Part shown: positions 26,882-37,104 of the stretch, in pieces | Layout: every line of letters starts with the position of its first letter | How positions within the stretch are numbered: the first letter of the stretch is position 1 | Assembly: GCF_947495325.1 (NCBI RefSeq) | Contig: NZ_CANLYK010000003.1 | Location: 62,001-126,000 of the forward strand | Source: an uncultured Allomuricauda sp. | GTDB lineage: Bacteria; Bacteroidota; Bacteroidia; Flavobacteriales; Flavobacteriaceae | Direction of reading: 5' to 3' | Length of the DNA stretch: 64,000 nucleotides | Notes under the pieces: generated by a model | What the model saw: only the letters and a program-made list of their open reading frames with translations | What the model was told of the DNA's origin: nothing | Database searches by the model: none | Position numbers and translations under genes: made by a program

Positions 26882-28384
26882 TTATCTGTCTGTTTTATAA
26901 ATATCGATGGACACATCATTGGACTGTGCTTCCCCTTGGGTAGAACGTCCTTTATTCACCACCGCTACCAATTCATCTGTAAGTTCTTTTACTAGTTCAG
27001 GATATTTGTCGTGCACATTATGTTGCTCTTCTTCATCTGCCATCATATCGTATAATTGCACTTCTGGCATTCCCATTTTTCGGGCCTTGGGGCCTTTTAT
27101 ATTGGACCATCCGCCAGAACCTGGAGTAAGTTCCAGTTTCCACTTTCCCTTTCGTATGGAAAATTTTCCATGAATCGAATGGTGTACTACAACATCATGA
27201 TTGGTAGTAGCTGTAGCATCGGTAAGTAAGGGTAAAATGCTAAAGGAATCCTCACCCGCGGTATCGGGAATCCCTGATCCTGTTATCTCCGCAACCGTTG
27301 CCATCAAACTGGTCAGACAAACCAATTCATCGCTTTCAGAATTGGGTAGCACCTTGCCAGGCCATTTGACTATAAAGGGAATGCGATGACCTCCCTCCCA
27401 TATATCCGATTTGGAACCTCTAAACTGTGCACTTGGAAAATGACCCTGTTCTTCCAACTGCTTTCCGTTAGCTGCTGGATAAGAACAGCCATTATCGCTC
27501 GTAAAAAAAACCAAGGTGTTATCTGCAATCTTATTTTCCTCCAAAGCTTTCATCACTTGCCCAACTAAATCATCAGTCTGCATCACAAAATCTGCATACG
27601 GTCCCATACCGCTTTTCCCTTTCCATTCTGCCGAGGGAACAACTGGACTATGGGGAGAGTTCAATGCCAAATACAGAAAGAAAGGAGTATCTTTTTTTGA
27701 TTGTTCTTCAATATATTCTGCAGTATTCTTAGCCAAAAGGGGCAACATTTCCACTTCTGGCATATGGTCTACAACCTTATCATTTTGAATCACGGTTTTC
27801 ATGACTCGGGAATGATGAAACCCGAAATAAGAATCAAATCCCCTGCTAATTGGTCCATTGGGGACCGTGGAACCCACAGGTGCCAAAAGCGCTTTTTTTC
27901 CATCGTATAATTTGACGGCCTTTCCACTATCGTCCACAAAATCAAATCCCAAATGCCATTTCCCAATAATGGCCGTGTTATATCCTTGTTTTTTTAATAA
28001 GGATGGAACAGTCAATCTGTCCTTGTCAATCAATGGTTCCCGTTCGGCACCACCTGCCAAAACACCTTCTTGTAGACGACTACGCCATGCGTAGCGTCCG
28101 GTTAGAATGCCATAGCGAGTGGGCGTGCATACCGAGGAACCTGAATGTGCATCGGTAAAAGTCATACCTTCCCGAGCCAGACCATCAATATTGGGTGTTG
28201 GAATCTTGCCTCTTTCAGGATTTAACACCTGCACATCTCCATACCCTAAATCATCGCAAAGAATATAGACGATATTGGGTGCAGTTTTTACTGGCTCCAC
28301 TTTGGGTTCAACCGTTTTTTTCTGTGCACATGAAATCACGGTAACGGCCAAAAAAAGTACTGGAACCAACCGTTTTAAAATCAT
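26882..28384 (-). CDS. S1-family sulfatase lipoprotein (CTPTR), arylsulfatase A / GalNAc-6-sulfatase-like
   Basis: A formylglycine-dependent sulfatase. The metal-binding start YILCDDLGYGDV and the maturation motif CTPTRYGILTGR are intact (modified Cys about residue 86 from the MILKRL start), and GKWHLGF follows. The C-terminal part has the usual IRKGKWKLELTPG and LYDMMADEEE blocks. I start at MILKRLVPVLFLAVTVISC; the ORF track begins six codons earlier. N-terminal wording resembles arylsulfatase A / GalNAc-6-sulfatase groups, but the S1 subfamily and target sugar are not settled. No sulfatase-maturating enzyme is in the window. Confidence 0.9.
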   Translation of the reverse strand: MILKRLVPVLFLAVTVISCAQKKTVEPKVEPVKTAPNIVYILCDDLGYGDVQVLNPERGKIPTPNIDGLAREGMTFTDAHSGSSVCTPTRYGILTGRYAWRSRLQEGVLAGGAEREPLIDKDRLTVPSLLKKQGYNTAIIGKWHLGFDFVDDSGKAVKLYDGKKALLAPVGSTVPNGPISRGFDSYFGFHHSRVMKTVIQNDKVVDHMPEVEMLPLLAKNTAEYIEEQSKKDTPFFLYLALNSPHSPVVPSAEWKGKSGMGPYADFVMQTDDLVGQVMKALEENKIADNTLVFFTSDNGCSYPAANGKQLEEQGHFPSAQFRGSKSDIWEGGHRIPFIVKWPGKVLPNSESDELVCLTSLMATVAEITGSGIPDTAGEDSFSILPLLTDATATTNHDVVVHHSIHGKFSIRKGKWKLELTPGSGGWSNIKGPKARKMGMPEVQLYDMMADEEEQHNVHDKYPELVKELTDELVAVVNKGRSTQGEAQSNDVSIDIYKTDR

Positions 28385-28406
28385 ATGTCTGTAGTAGTTC
28401 ATATTT

Positions 28407-30719
28407 TTAATTTATGACAGGTTCTGGGCCCATCTCCATTTCCAAAATTCCACCCTCAACAATTTCTTGATGGGTTATCCAATAGCGGTCCAAAGTTTTT
28501 CCGTTCAGTTTCATCGATTGGATATAGATGTTGTCTTTGGAATTGTTATTTGCTTGGATTTTAAATTTCTTTCCTGAATAATAGTCCTGGTCCAATTTTA
28601 TTTCGATTTCATTAAAAACAGGACTTGTAATTTGATAGACATTATCCCCAGGGTTTATAGGGTGAATTCCCATTGCAGCCAATACGTACCATGCGGACAT
28701 TTGCCCCACATCTTCATTGCCACATAAACCGTACGCGTCCGTTCCATAAGCAGATTCGCATATTTTTCGTGTCCATTTTTGGGTCAAATGTGAAACTCCA
28801 GCGGTATTTAGCATAAATGGAACATGGTGCACTGGTTCGTTTGGATGATTGTAATAGTTATTCCAAAGGAAATCTTCCGGAGTATTTTCAAAGAAAGAAA
28901 TAAGTTCATTTTTAAAGGCTTCCTCACCTCCCATCAAAGTTTTTAAACCTTCAATATCATGGGGTACAAACCATCCTTGTTGGTAGGGGTTGCTTTCGAT
29001 ACATCCCTGTCCATGAACCGTTTTTCCTTTCCATTCCAACCAATTTCCAGTACTGTCCTTAGCTCTGAACCAATTCACTTCATCATTCCAAATATTAGCA
29101 TAGTTCTTACTTTTCTTAAAGTACTCCTCTGCAATTTCTTTTTTACCCAGAGATTTTGCAAATGTTGCCAATGCCCAATCCGAATACGCGTATTCCAAGG
29201 TTTTGGAAATGTGCTTATGGGCATATCCCAATTCGCCATTTCCAGTATTGTTGACCGTATTTAAAGAATATTGAAAAGCCTTCTCTATATCATAATTCCG
29301 AATTCCCTTTTGATAGGCATCATTGATTACGGAAACGGCGGGATTCCCCAGCATACACCCCGAATAGGAATTCAACATTTCCCATCTAGGCAGGTATTCA
29401 CGTCCACTTAGCTCAGCCATCTGCAATAAGGAATTCACCTCATCATTTACCAATTTTGGGTTGATTATTGTCTGTAAGGGGAATTGCGACCGAAATACAT
29501 CCCAACCACTAAAAATGGTTCTATAGGTAAAGTCTTTGGTTTGATGTACTTTTTTATCAGCACCGATATACTTCCCATTAACATCTGAAAATGTACGTGG
29601 ATCTATCATGGTATGGTACAGGGCAGTATAAAAAATAGTTTTTTCTATCTCTTTTGCACCTGAAACAGAGACATCTTTTATAGCGTCATTCCACAAAATA
29701 CGCGCATCGTCACTGACTTTGTCAAAATCCCAATGGTCAATGTCGTGCTCCAAGTTTGCCTTTGCTCCTTCTATATTTACAAATGAAATACCGCTTTTTA
29801 CCAAAACCTGTTCCCCTGCCGTGGTACTGAAATTGGTATAAAACCCTAAATGTTTTCCTTGAAGTTCCTTTTTGCCTTCAAAAATTTGGGCATTTTCTAC
29901 AGCTAGTTGATAGTCATCTTGCCTTATAAAGCGCATTTTTCGGGGCACATCAGGAATATTGGCACTCCAAAATCCATAATCCTTAAGTGGTTTACTGAAC
30001 TGGCAATAAAAATAGACTGTGTAATCGGCGTTTCCGGCCCCAGCACCCCAGCCTCCTCCTTCGGGTGGACATTTCATCCAGCCAGAAATGGTATTTTCAT
30101 TTACAACTTTAATATACTGCTCTGTGGACGTTCCTCCTACCCGGCGTGATAAATCTATCTGAATCCTGGAACTATCATTTTCAGGGAAGGTAAATCTTAG
30201 GATTCCTGCCCTAGGTGCAGCTGTCAGTTCTACTTTCACATGATAATCATCCAGCGTTACAGCGTAATAACCGGCTTTTGTGACTTCTGTCTTGTGTGAA
30301 AATCGGGAACGATACCCGCCTTCGGGATTCTTGGGAACACCTCTATTTGTTTTTAACTTCCCTGTTGTTGGTGTAACTAAAAAGTTTCCTAAATCTCCAA
30401 ACCATCCCACACCACTCATATGTGTAAAGCTAAAACCTTCCAAAGTTTCGTGTTCATAGGAATAACCTGAACCATTATCCCCACCTGTAAATGTATCTGG
30501 GCTTAGTTGTACCAAACCAAAAGGCGTGGCCGTTCCAGGAAAGGTTTTTCCAAAACCATGTGCATCTTTTGTTTTTTTACCATAGGTAACCGCTCCAATA
30601 ATAGGATTGATATAATCCACAGGTTGTTTTTGTTGGGGAGTCGGAGTACATGAATTCACAAAAACTACCACACAGCACATGGTAGTCCAAAATTCTAAAT
30701 TTAATTTGTGTATCCCCAT
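28407..30719 (-). CDS. GH92 alpha-mannosidase, HPNEP variant
   Basis: A lipoprotein (VVFVNSC) GH92 with YINPIIGAVTYG at the N-terminus, general acid Glu575 in IESNPYQQ (NPYQ replaces NAWQ) and GNEDVGQMSAW (667-677). The +1-subsite motif is HPNEPVHH (625-632): His is kept but Gly is changed to Pro, so specificity may differ from the two HGNEP enzymes in this cluster. It also has an insertion AHGFGKTFPGTATPFG at the substrate-binding N-terminus. It lies 7 bp after the GH3. Confidence 0.9.
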   Translation of the reverse strand: MGIHKLNLEFWTTMCCVVVFVNSCTPTPQQKQPVDYINPIIGAVTYGKKTKDAHGFGKTFPGTATPFGLVQLSPDTFTGGDNGSGYSYEHETLEGFSFTHMSGVGWFGDLGNFLVTPTTGKLKTNRGVPKNPEGGYRSRFSHKTEVTKAGYYAVTLDDYHVKVELTAAPRAGILRFTFPENDSSRIQIDLSRRVGGTSTEQYIKVVNENTISGWMKCPPEGGGWGAGAGNADYTVYFYCQFSKPLKDYGFWSANIPDVPRKMRFIRQDDYQLAVENAQIFEGKKELQGKHLGFYTNFSTTAGEQVLVKSGISFVNIEGAKANLEHDIDHWDFDKVSDDARILWNDAIKDVSVSGAKEIEKTIFYTALYHTMIDPRTFSDVNGKYIGADKKVHQTKDFTYRTIFSGWDVFRSQFPLQTIINPKLVNDEVNSLLQMAELSGREYLPRWEMLNSYSGCMLGNPAVSVINDAYQKGIRNYDIEKAFQYSLNTVNNTGNGELGYAHKHISKTLEYAYSDWALATFAKSLGKKEIAEEYFKKSKNYANIWNDEVNWFRAKDSTGNWLEWKGKTVHGQGCIESNPYQQGWFVPHDIEGLKTLMGGEEAFKNELISFFENTPEDFLWNNYYNHPNEPVHHVPFMLNTAGVSHLTQKWTRKICESAYGTDAYGLCGNEDVGQMSAWYVLAAMGIHPINPGDNVYQITSPVFNEIEIKLDQDYYSGKKFKIQANNNSKDNIYIQSMKLNGKTLDRYWITHQEIVEGGILEMEMGPEPVIN

Positions 30720-30725
30720 AATTAA

Positions 30726-33416
30726 TTATTCCACTTTTAATACTCCCCTTAAACGAATATCCTTTGATGATGCACCAATCATGATTCTAAAATCTCCAGA
30801 TTCTACAACTCGATTTAAATCTTTATCTAACATAGAGAGTTCTTCTGGTCCTATTTGAAAAGTTACTTGTTTTTGTTCTCCTGCTTTTAGCGAAATTCTT
30901 TGAAAGCCTTTAAGTTCTTTAATGGGACGTACTACTGAAGCCAATTCATCCCGAATGTATAGTTGAATGACCTCATCACCATCAATTTCTCCAGTATTCT
31001 TTACCATACACGAAACTTGGACCGTTTCGCTATTTGCGATATTATTTTTACTGAATTCTAAATTGGAATATTCGAAAGTGGTATAACTCAACCCAAAACC
31101 AAATGGGAACAACGGTTGCCCAGTAAGATTATGGTAATTATCACCCCGTCCTGTGGGCTTGTTGTTATAATACAACGGACATTGTGCTGCATCAACTGGA
31201 AATGTAATGGGTAAACGTCCTGCAGGATTTTCATCCCCAAACAGTATATCTGCCAATCCGTTTCCTCCATTTTCACCAGAATACCAAGACATTACTATAC
31301 CATCTACATCAGGCTTCCAATTAGCCATCGTTATGGCGCTTCCACCAACTAATACGACAACTGTTGGTTTGCCTGTTTTAGCAACTGCTTTAATTAAGGC
31401 TTCTTGATGTCCTGGAAGGTCTAATAAGGCCCTATCTTGAAATTCGCCTTCGTGAATTCCTGCTACCACTACGGCAATATCACTTTGTTTCGCGATTGCA
31501 ACTGCGTTGTCAATTTGTTTATCAACCTTATCTTCTACTCCATAATCCCAAATCATTTTAAATTTTGCATTTCCTGCCGATTCAAAATATTCTAGTTTTA
31601 TGTCATACGTTTGTCCTGTTTTAAAAGTCAATGGTTTTACTATGGTGTTGTAAGATTGTTTCTGCCAATTGTCAATAATCAACTCGCCATCTAAATACAA
31701 TCGGTAACCATCATTGCCTTCTATACCAATATTAAAAACTCCAGATTTTGGTGCTTTTAATTTTCCTGTCCATCGTACTGAAAACCAGTCATACGGCAAA
31801 TCTTTATGTGGAGAAAAGAGGGTCCAACCAAATTTAATTTTTTTATCGGTGCGTTCTACTTTTGGTGTTCCGCTTAGTTTAATGTTATCAAAATACTCCG
31901 CTTTTAAACCTTTAGTTTCTTTTCCTTCTTTAGTTGTTGACAAATATTCTGAAGCAATAACTTTATAAGTCTGTTCTTTAAATGGTACACCTTCTGTATA
32001 GAATACATTTGCTTCTCCAATCTTATTAATTATACCATCGTACATAGACACTTTATCATTTCCAGGTCCGCTATAACCTCCTAAACGTGCTGCTTTGGCA
32101 TCGTAACCTATAAGCGCCACTTTAGTTGATTTTTTTAATGGTAATACCTCATTTTCGTTCTTCAATAAAACCATCGCTTTTGCTGCTGCTGTTCTTGCCA
32201 ATTCTCGGTGGTCTTTATGTCCGTTCCAAAGCGTTGCTTCCTTAGCGTCTACATACGGATTTTCAAATAGGCCCAATTCAAACTTCACTTTTAAAATACG
32301 CCTAACGGCCTCATCAATAGCTTTTTCATCGACCATTCCATTTTCAAAGGCTTCCCAAAACAATGGTTTATGATTGTAATTGGTTTGAAACATGACATCC
32401 AATCCCGCTTCCACGGCATCCTCAGTAGCTTCGGCATAATCTTTAGCTGTAAAATGTAATACATTGGCGCCTCCTGTTGCTCCCGCATCGGAAATCACAA
32501 AACCATCAAAACCCCATTCTTCTTTCAGTTTTCTATGCAACAACCATTCGTTGGAAGTACATGGTGTTCCATCCACAGAATTATAGGAGGTCATTACAGA
32601 CCGCGCCCCTGTTTTTTGGAATACAGTTTTAAAGGCTGGAAAATAGATTTCCTCCAACAAACGCTCATTAAAACTAATGGGGTAACTGTCCCTACCGCCT
32701 GCTCCCACATTGGCCACAAAATGTTTTGGTGTGGTGATAACATCCTCCCGTTCAAAAGCTCCAATAAATGCCGATGCCATTTGCGTGGTCAAATACGGGT
32801 CTTCCCCATAAGTTTCTTCGGTACGCCCCCAACGTACATCACGTGCAATGTTTAATACTGGTGATAGAATTTGACGTATCCCTCTTGTTTTAGTCTCTTT
32901 GGTAATGGCATTGGCTACCTTGCTCACTAAAGTGGTGTCCCAGGTTGCTGCCAGGGCTATGGCTTGTGGGTACGCCGTTGCCCCATCACGTGCCAAACCA
33001 TGTAAGGCTTCATTAAATGGGATTATGGGTATACCCAAACGGGATTCCTCCAAAAAATAACGTTGAATTTCGTTGATATCCTGAGCCATTTGTTCGGCAC
33101 TTCCCGTGGAACCATAATCCATGATTTGTTCTGCGGCATTGTCATTCTTTCCTTTAGATGATATTTGAAACCCGAAAATACCGTGTTTGAGCTTGTCCTT
33201 GCCAATGCTTAAATCGCCGGGAATCATAAACATTTGCCAGAATTTTTCTTCCAGAGTCATTCTTCCCATAAGATCGTCTACACGTTCCTGTACCGAAAGT
33301 TTTGGGTTTTTATACCCTGGATTTTCATCGTTCGATTTCTTGGAACATGCCCATATGCACAAGCCCGAAAAGGTGAGTATCACTATCTTTTTTATGTATT
33401 CCAATTTTTTAATCAA
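30726..33416 (-). CDS. GH3 beta-glycosidase with inserted PA14 domain
   Basis: A retaining exo-beta-glycosidase (glucosidase, xylosidase or similar). It has the GH3 barrel (about 40-385) with KHFVANVGAGGRDS and nucleophile Asp310 in VISDAG. The second alpha/beta domain is split by a PA14 domain (about 503-640, LKAEYFDNIKLSGTPKVERT), and an FN3-like domain ends the protein. Lipobox: SGLCIWAC. There is no ATG near the signal peptide: the ORF begins with TTG immediately after the sulfatase stop, so a TTG start (first or fifth codon) is likely. Substrate is undetermined; beta-xylose on an N-glycan core is one possibility. Confidence 0.9.
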   Translation of the reverse strand: MIKKLEYIKKIVILTFSGLCIWACSKKSNDENPGYKNPKLSVQERVDDLMGRMTLEEKFWQMFMIPGDLSIGKDKLKHGIFGFQISSKGKNDNAAEQIMDYGSTGSAEQMAQDINEIQRYFLEESRLGIPIIPFNEALHGLARDGATAYPQAIALAATWDTTLVSKVANAITKETKTRGIRQILSPVLNIARDVRWGRTEETYGEDPYLTTQMASAFIGAFEREDVITTPKHFVANVGAGGRDSYPISFNERLLEEIYFPAFKTVFQKTGARSVMTSYNSVDGTPCTSNEWLLHRKLKEEWGFDGFVISDAGATGGANVLHFTAKDYAEATEDAVEAGLDVMFQTNYNHKPLFWEAFENGMVDEKAIDEAVRRILKVKFELGLFENPYVDAKEATLWNGHKDHRELARTAAAKAMVLLKNENEVLPLKKSTKVALIGYDAKAARLGGYSGPGNDKVSMYDGIINKIGEANVFYTEGVPFKEQTYKVIASEYLSTTKEGKETKGLKAEYFDNIKLSGTPKVERTDKKIKFGWTLFSPHKDLPYDWFSVRWTGKLKAPKSGVFNIGIEGNDGYRLYLDGELIIDNWQKQSYNTIVKPLTFKTGQTYDIKLEYFESAGNAKFKMIWDYGVEDKVDKQIDNAVAIAKQSDIAVVVAGIHEGEFQDRALLDLPGHQEALIKAVAKTGKPTVVVLVGGSAITMANWKPDVDGIVMSWYSGENGGNGLADILFGDENPAGRLPITFPVDAAQCPLYYNNKPTGRGDNYHNLTGQPLFPFGFGLSYTTFEYSNLEFSKNNIANSETVQVSCMVKNTGEIDGDEVIQLYIRDELASVVRPIKELKGFQRISLKAGEQKQVTFQIGPEELSMLDKDLNRVVESGDFRIMIGASSKDIRLRGVLKVE

Positions 33417-34781
33417 TTAAAATCGATGTGTATTTTGTTTTAAATCGGTATCAAAAGCCTTGAGTTTTTCACGTAACTTTCTTACTACTTTAGGATTGCC
33501 TTCCGCAACGTTATTTTTTTCTGAAACATCTTTGGCCAGATTGTATAATTCTATTTTATCTTTTACTACGCGTAGCTTCCAGTCTTTATATCGTATAGCT
33601 TCGGCAATTGTGTCCTTATAATAGAAAAAGCCTTCTTTTATATGTGGTGATTTTGTTTTCTTACCTGATAATAATTTCCAAATATTCTTTCCATCTATGG
33701 GTTTATCCGACATTTCACCATCGGTTAAATGAGCTATGGTAGGCAGAAAATCTATGGTAGAAGCAACTTGATTGCACACACTCCCTGCTGCTATTTTTCC
33801 TTTCCATTGAGCAATCATAGGTACACGCATACCACCTTCATACGTTTGAAATTTAAACCCTCTTAATGGCAAAGCACTACCACCACGACCGTTGTCCAAT
33901 TTCCATGGACCATTATCCGAAGTATAGATGACCAGCGTAGTGTCATCAATGCCCAAAGTTTCCAAAGTCCTTAAAATTTTACCTACGCTCCAATCTATTT
34001 CTTCAATAACATCACCATATAGACCTCTTTTACTTTTTCCCTTAAAACCTTCGGAGGCATATAGTGGAATGTGGGGCATTGTATGGGCCAAGTATAAAAA
34101 GAAGGGGGCATCTTTGTTTTCTGTTATAAAATCAACCGCACTTTCCGTGTAACGCTTTGTCAGTGTGGTTTGGTCTACTGGATATTCTACTACTGCATCT
34201 TGCTTCATTAGCGGAACTTTACTTTTACGCCACTTTTTCTCACGAAGACTATCTAAAGTCATTCCTTCCCTAAAAACAATGTTTTCCGCTACCTTGCAAT
34301 TTGGGTTAACCGACATATCATTGCTGAAGGGGATTCCAAAATATGAGTCGAAACCCTGTTTTGTTGGCAAATAGTGCAGCTCATCTCCTAAATGCCATTT
34401 ACCTATGCAAGCCGTGGCATATTGCTGGGCTTTGAGCATATCCGCTATAGTCCATTCCTGGTTGGACAATCCTCCAGGCCTATTTGGCCATAGCACCTTG
34501 GGTACTCCAACTCTTGTAGGATACGAACCCGTCAGCAAGGCTGCACGTGATGGGGAACATACCGGTGAAGCAGAATAAAAATCAGTAAAGCGTATACCGT
34601 CTGCGGCCATTTGGTCAAGATTTGGTGTTTTTATAAGCGGAGAACCAAAAACACCCACATCCTGATAACCCTGGTCATCTGTAAAGATGATAATTACATT
34701 GGGCATAGAACTCTTATTTTGTGCAACCATAACGGTATTAGAACTCAAAAGAAAGATTATTGCAATTAATTTTCTCGTCAT
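33417..34781 (-). CDS. S1-family sulfatase (CSPSR)
   Basis: A 454-residue arylsulfatase-like enzyme with signal peptide MTRKLIAIIFLLSSNTVMVAQ and no lipobox. It has IIIFTDDQGYQDVGVFG, maturation motif CSPSRAALLTGSYPTR with modified Cys75, GKWHLGD and the late TSDNGPW block. It is the only one of the six sulfatases here lacking a lipoprotein cysteine, so it may be soluble periplasmic. Its ATG overlaps the GH95 stop by 4 bp, and the GH3 starts at its own stop. Confidence 0.9.
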   Translation of the reverse strand: MTRKLIAIIFLLSSNTVMVAQNKSSMPNVIIIFTDDQGYQDVGVFGSPLIKTPNLDQMAADGIRFTDFYSASPVCSPSRAALLTGSYPTRVGVPKVLWPNRPGGLSNQEWTIADMLKAQQYATACIGKWHLGDELHYLPTKQGFDSYFGIPFSNDMSVNPNCKVAENIVFREGMTLDSLREKKWRKSKVPLMKQDAVVEYPVDQTTLTKRYTESAVDFITENKDAPFFLYLAHTMPHIPLYASEGFKGKSKRGLYGDVIEEIDWSVGKILRTLETLGIDDTTLVIYTSDNGPWKLDNGRGGSALPLRGFKFQTYEGGMRVPMIAQWKGKIAAGSVCNQVASTIDFLPTIAHLTDGEMSDKPIDGKNIWKLLSGKKTKSPHIKEGFFYYKDTIAEAIRYKDWKLRVVKDKIELYNLAKDVSEKNNVAEGNPKVVRKLREKLKAFDTDLKQNTHRF

Positions 34782-37096
34782 TTCTGTTTATTTAAAAAAC
34801 CATCAAACCTGTACTTTTTTCCAGGCTTTGTATTAAATTCAATCGTTTTGTTATTATAAACCAAAGTGCAGTTTTCCCCACTTTTTGAAAGCACCTCAAC
34901 CTCTTGTAAAACTGAATTTTTCCAGGTAAAGGACAGCTCAAAACCACCTCTTGCACAAACACCTGAAACAGTACCATCTGCCAATGCATTGGGTAAGGCG
35001 GGCAATAATTCTATCTTGTCCAAATGGCTTTGTAGTAGCATTTCAACAATTCCCGAAGCCCCTCCAAAATTTCCATCGATTTGAAATGGTGGATGTGCAT
35101 CAAAAAGGTTTGGGTAAGACCCTCCCCTAATTTTACGTTCGGGAACCTCAGCCGGACTCAATAAAATATTCAATAGCTTATACGCTCTATTTCCATCGTT
35201 AAATCGTGACCAAAAATTTATTTTCCAAGCCAAACTCCAACCCGTACCATTATCCCCTCGGTATTCCAATGATTGCTTCGCAGCTTTCATCAATTCTGGC
35301 GTTTCTTCATAATTAATTCCTTTTCCGGGATAGACGGCCCATAAATGCGATACGTGCCTGTGATGATTTTCAGGGTCATCCCTATCTTCCATCCACTCCT
35401 GTAATTGCCCGTGCTTTCCTATTTTATTTGGAGCAATTTGTGGAAGCATTGTTTTTAGCTTTTCTGAAAAATCATGGTCCGTCTCCAGAATAGCTGACGC
35501 TTCCACAATCGTTTTAAATAAGGCGCGTATGATTTGATGGTCCATGGTTGGGCCCGCAACCAAGCCTCCAATTTCAGGAGAATTTGATGGTGAACTTATC
35601 AGGTAGCCTGTGTTGGGGTCCTTATATAAAAATTGAGAATAAAACAATGCCGCATCACGCATGAGTGGATAATTTTCTTTTAAGAATTCTTTGTCCTTGG
35701 TAAACAAATAGTGCTCCCAGATATGTGAACAAAGCCATGCGCCGCCTGAAAGCCATATTCCGTGGTTGGATGCATTTACCGGAGCCGCCCCTCTCCAAAT
35801 ATCCACATTGTGATGAACGATCCACCCCTCTGCATTATAATGTTCCTTGGCCACGATGCTTCCCGTTTTTGAAATATCCTCGATAAAATCAAACAAGGGT
35901 TCGTGGCATTCACTCAAGTTGGTCACTTCCACAGGCCAATAGTTCATTTCCAGATTTATATTGGTCGTATAACTACTGAACCATGGTGGTTTTATCTTAT
36001 CGTTCCAAAGCCCTTGAAGTGTAGGTGGTTTGCTTCCAGGTCGACTTGAGGCAATCATCAAGTACCGTGCGTATTGCACATATAAAGCAATTAATTGGGG
36101 ATCATTGGGGTCTTTCCAAAAGTCATAAATCCTTTTATTGGTAGTCACTTTCGATTTTCCATTATCCCCAAAGTCCAACTGAAAACGATTATATAAAGAT
36201 TGATAATCTTTACTATGCCTTTTCTTTATTTTCTCAAATTTTTTGGATTCAATACCTTTTAAGGTTTCACTTACCTGTTGATAAGGATTGCCCGATACAT
36301 CTTTAAAATTGATATAATTAGTTGCTGCCGACATATAGATAGTGGCTTTGGATGCATCAACTATTTTTAGCTTACCATCTTCAACTTCTACAATACCATC
36401 AGTATCTACTTTTATTGTTGAAACACCCTTTAAAACACCGTCTTTTATTTTTACTTCAAGTGTTTGGGATTTACCACTTGTTTTCAGTTGTTTATCTTCA
36501 TGAATAGCATCTAACCAAATTTTAAAACTTAATGCTTTTGATTTGCTTGAGGTTAGGTGTACAACCATGACCTTGTCCGGAAAACTAGAGAACACTTCAC
36601 GTTCAAAAACAACATCATTTACTTTGTATGATACGTTGCTAACCGCATTTTCTATATCTAAAGTCCTTGAATAATTTGAATACTTTTCATGTCCATCAAA
36701 ATTGATGTAAATGTCTCCAAAAGGCTGATAATGAATTTGTTTTAGCGGTTCGCTCATAAACTCTTTTGTAGCCAGGTCTTGAGCTTCCCGCTGTTTACCA
36801 TCGGTTAACAATTGTCTTATTTCCGCTAGATAATTTCCTGCACCTTTATTGGAATAATCATGTGGTTGCCCCCTCCATAAGGTTTCTTCATTAAACTGAA
36901 TATGTTCTTGTTCCACACCACCATAGACCATCGCACCCAAATTTCCATTTCCAATGGGTAGTGCCTCAGTCCATTTTTTCGCGGGAACATCATAAGCAAG
37001 CTTCATACCTTCCTGTGACAACAAATCATATTGGACCAAGAAAAGTAATGCAGCGATACCAATCAATTTTGTCATTTTCATGTAGGGTAATTTCAT
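34778..37096 (-). CDS. GH95 alpha-L-fucosidase (or alpha-L-galactosidase)
   Basis: An inverting enzyme of the 1,2-alpha-L-fucosidase family. The N-terminal beta domain starts WTEALPIGNGNLGAMVYGG, and FNEETLWRGQPHDYSN is the typical GH95 signature. The (alpha/alpha)6 barrel carries NINLEMNYWPVEVTNLSE with the Asn-X-Asn of the family and DGNFGGASGIVEMLLQSH near the C-terminus. The ORF track starts at TTG 37108; the ATG at 37096 (MKLPYMKMTK) or 37081 (MKMTKLIGIAALLF) fits better. Signal peptide ends DLLSQ with no lipobox. Length is normal. Confidence 0.92.
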   Translation of the reverse strand: MKLPYMKMTKLIGIAALLFLVQYDLLSQEGMKLAYDVPAKKWTEALPIGNGNLGAMVYGGVEQEHIQFNEETLWRGQPHDYSNKGAGNYLAEIRQLLTDGKQREAQDLATKEFMSEPLKQIHYQPFGDIYINFDGHEKYSNYSRTLDIENAVSNVSYKVNDVVFEREVFSSFPDKVMVVHLTSSKSKALSFKIWLDAIHEDKQLKTSGKSQTLEVKIKDGVLKGVSTIKVDTDGIVEVEDGKLKIVDASKATIYMSAATNYINFKDVSGNPYQQVSETLKGIESKKFEKIKKRHSKDYQSLYNRFQLDFGDNGKSKVTTNKRIYDFWKDPNDPQLIALYVQYARYLMIASSRPGSKPPTLQGLWNDKIKPPWFSSYTTNINLEMNYWPVEVTNLSECHEPLFDFIEDISKTGSIVAKEHYNAEGWIVHHNVDIWRGAAPVNASNHGIWLSGGAWLCSHIWEHYLFTKDKEFLKENYPLMRDAALFYSQFLYKDPNTGYLISSPSNSPEIGGLVAGPTMDHQIIRALFKTIVEASAILETDHDFSEKLKTMLPQIAPNKIGKHGQLQEWMEDRDDPENHHRHVSHLWAVYPGKGINYEETPELMKAAKQSLEYRGDNGTGWSLAWKINFWSRFNDGNRAYKLLNILLSPAEVPERKIRGGSYPNLFDAHPPFQIDGNFGGASGIVEMLLQSHLDKIELLPALPNALADGTVSGVCARGGFELSFTWKNSVLQEVEVLSKSGENCTLVYNNKTIEFNTKPGKKYRFDGFLNKQK

Positions 37097-37104
37097 CTTT
37101 CTAT

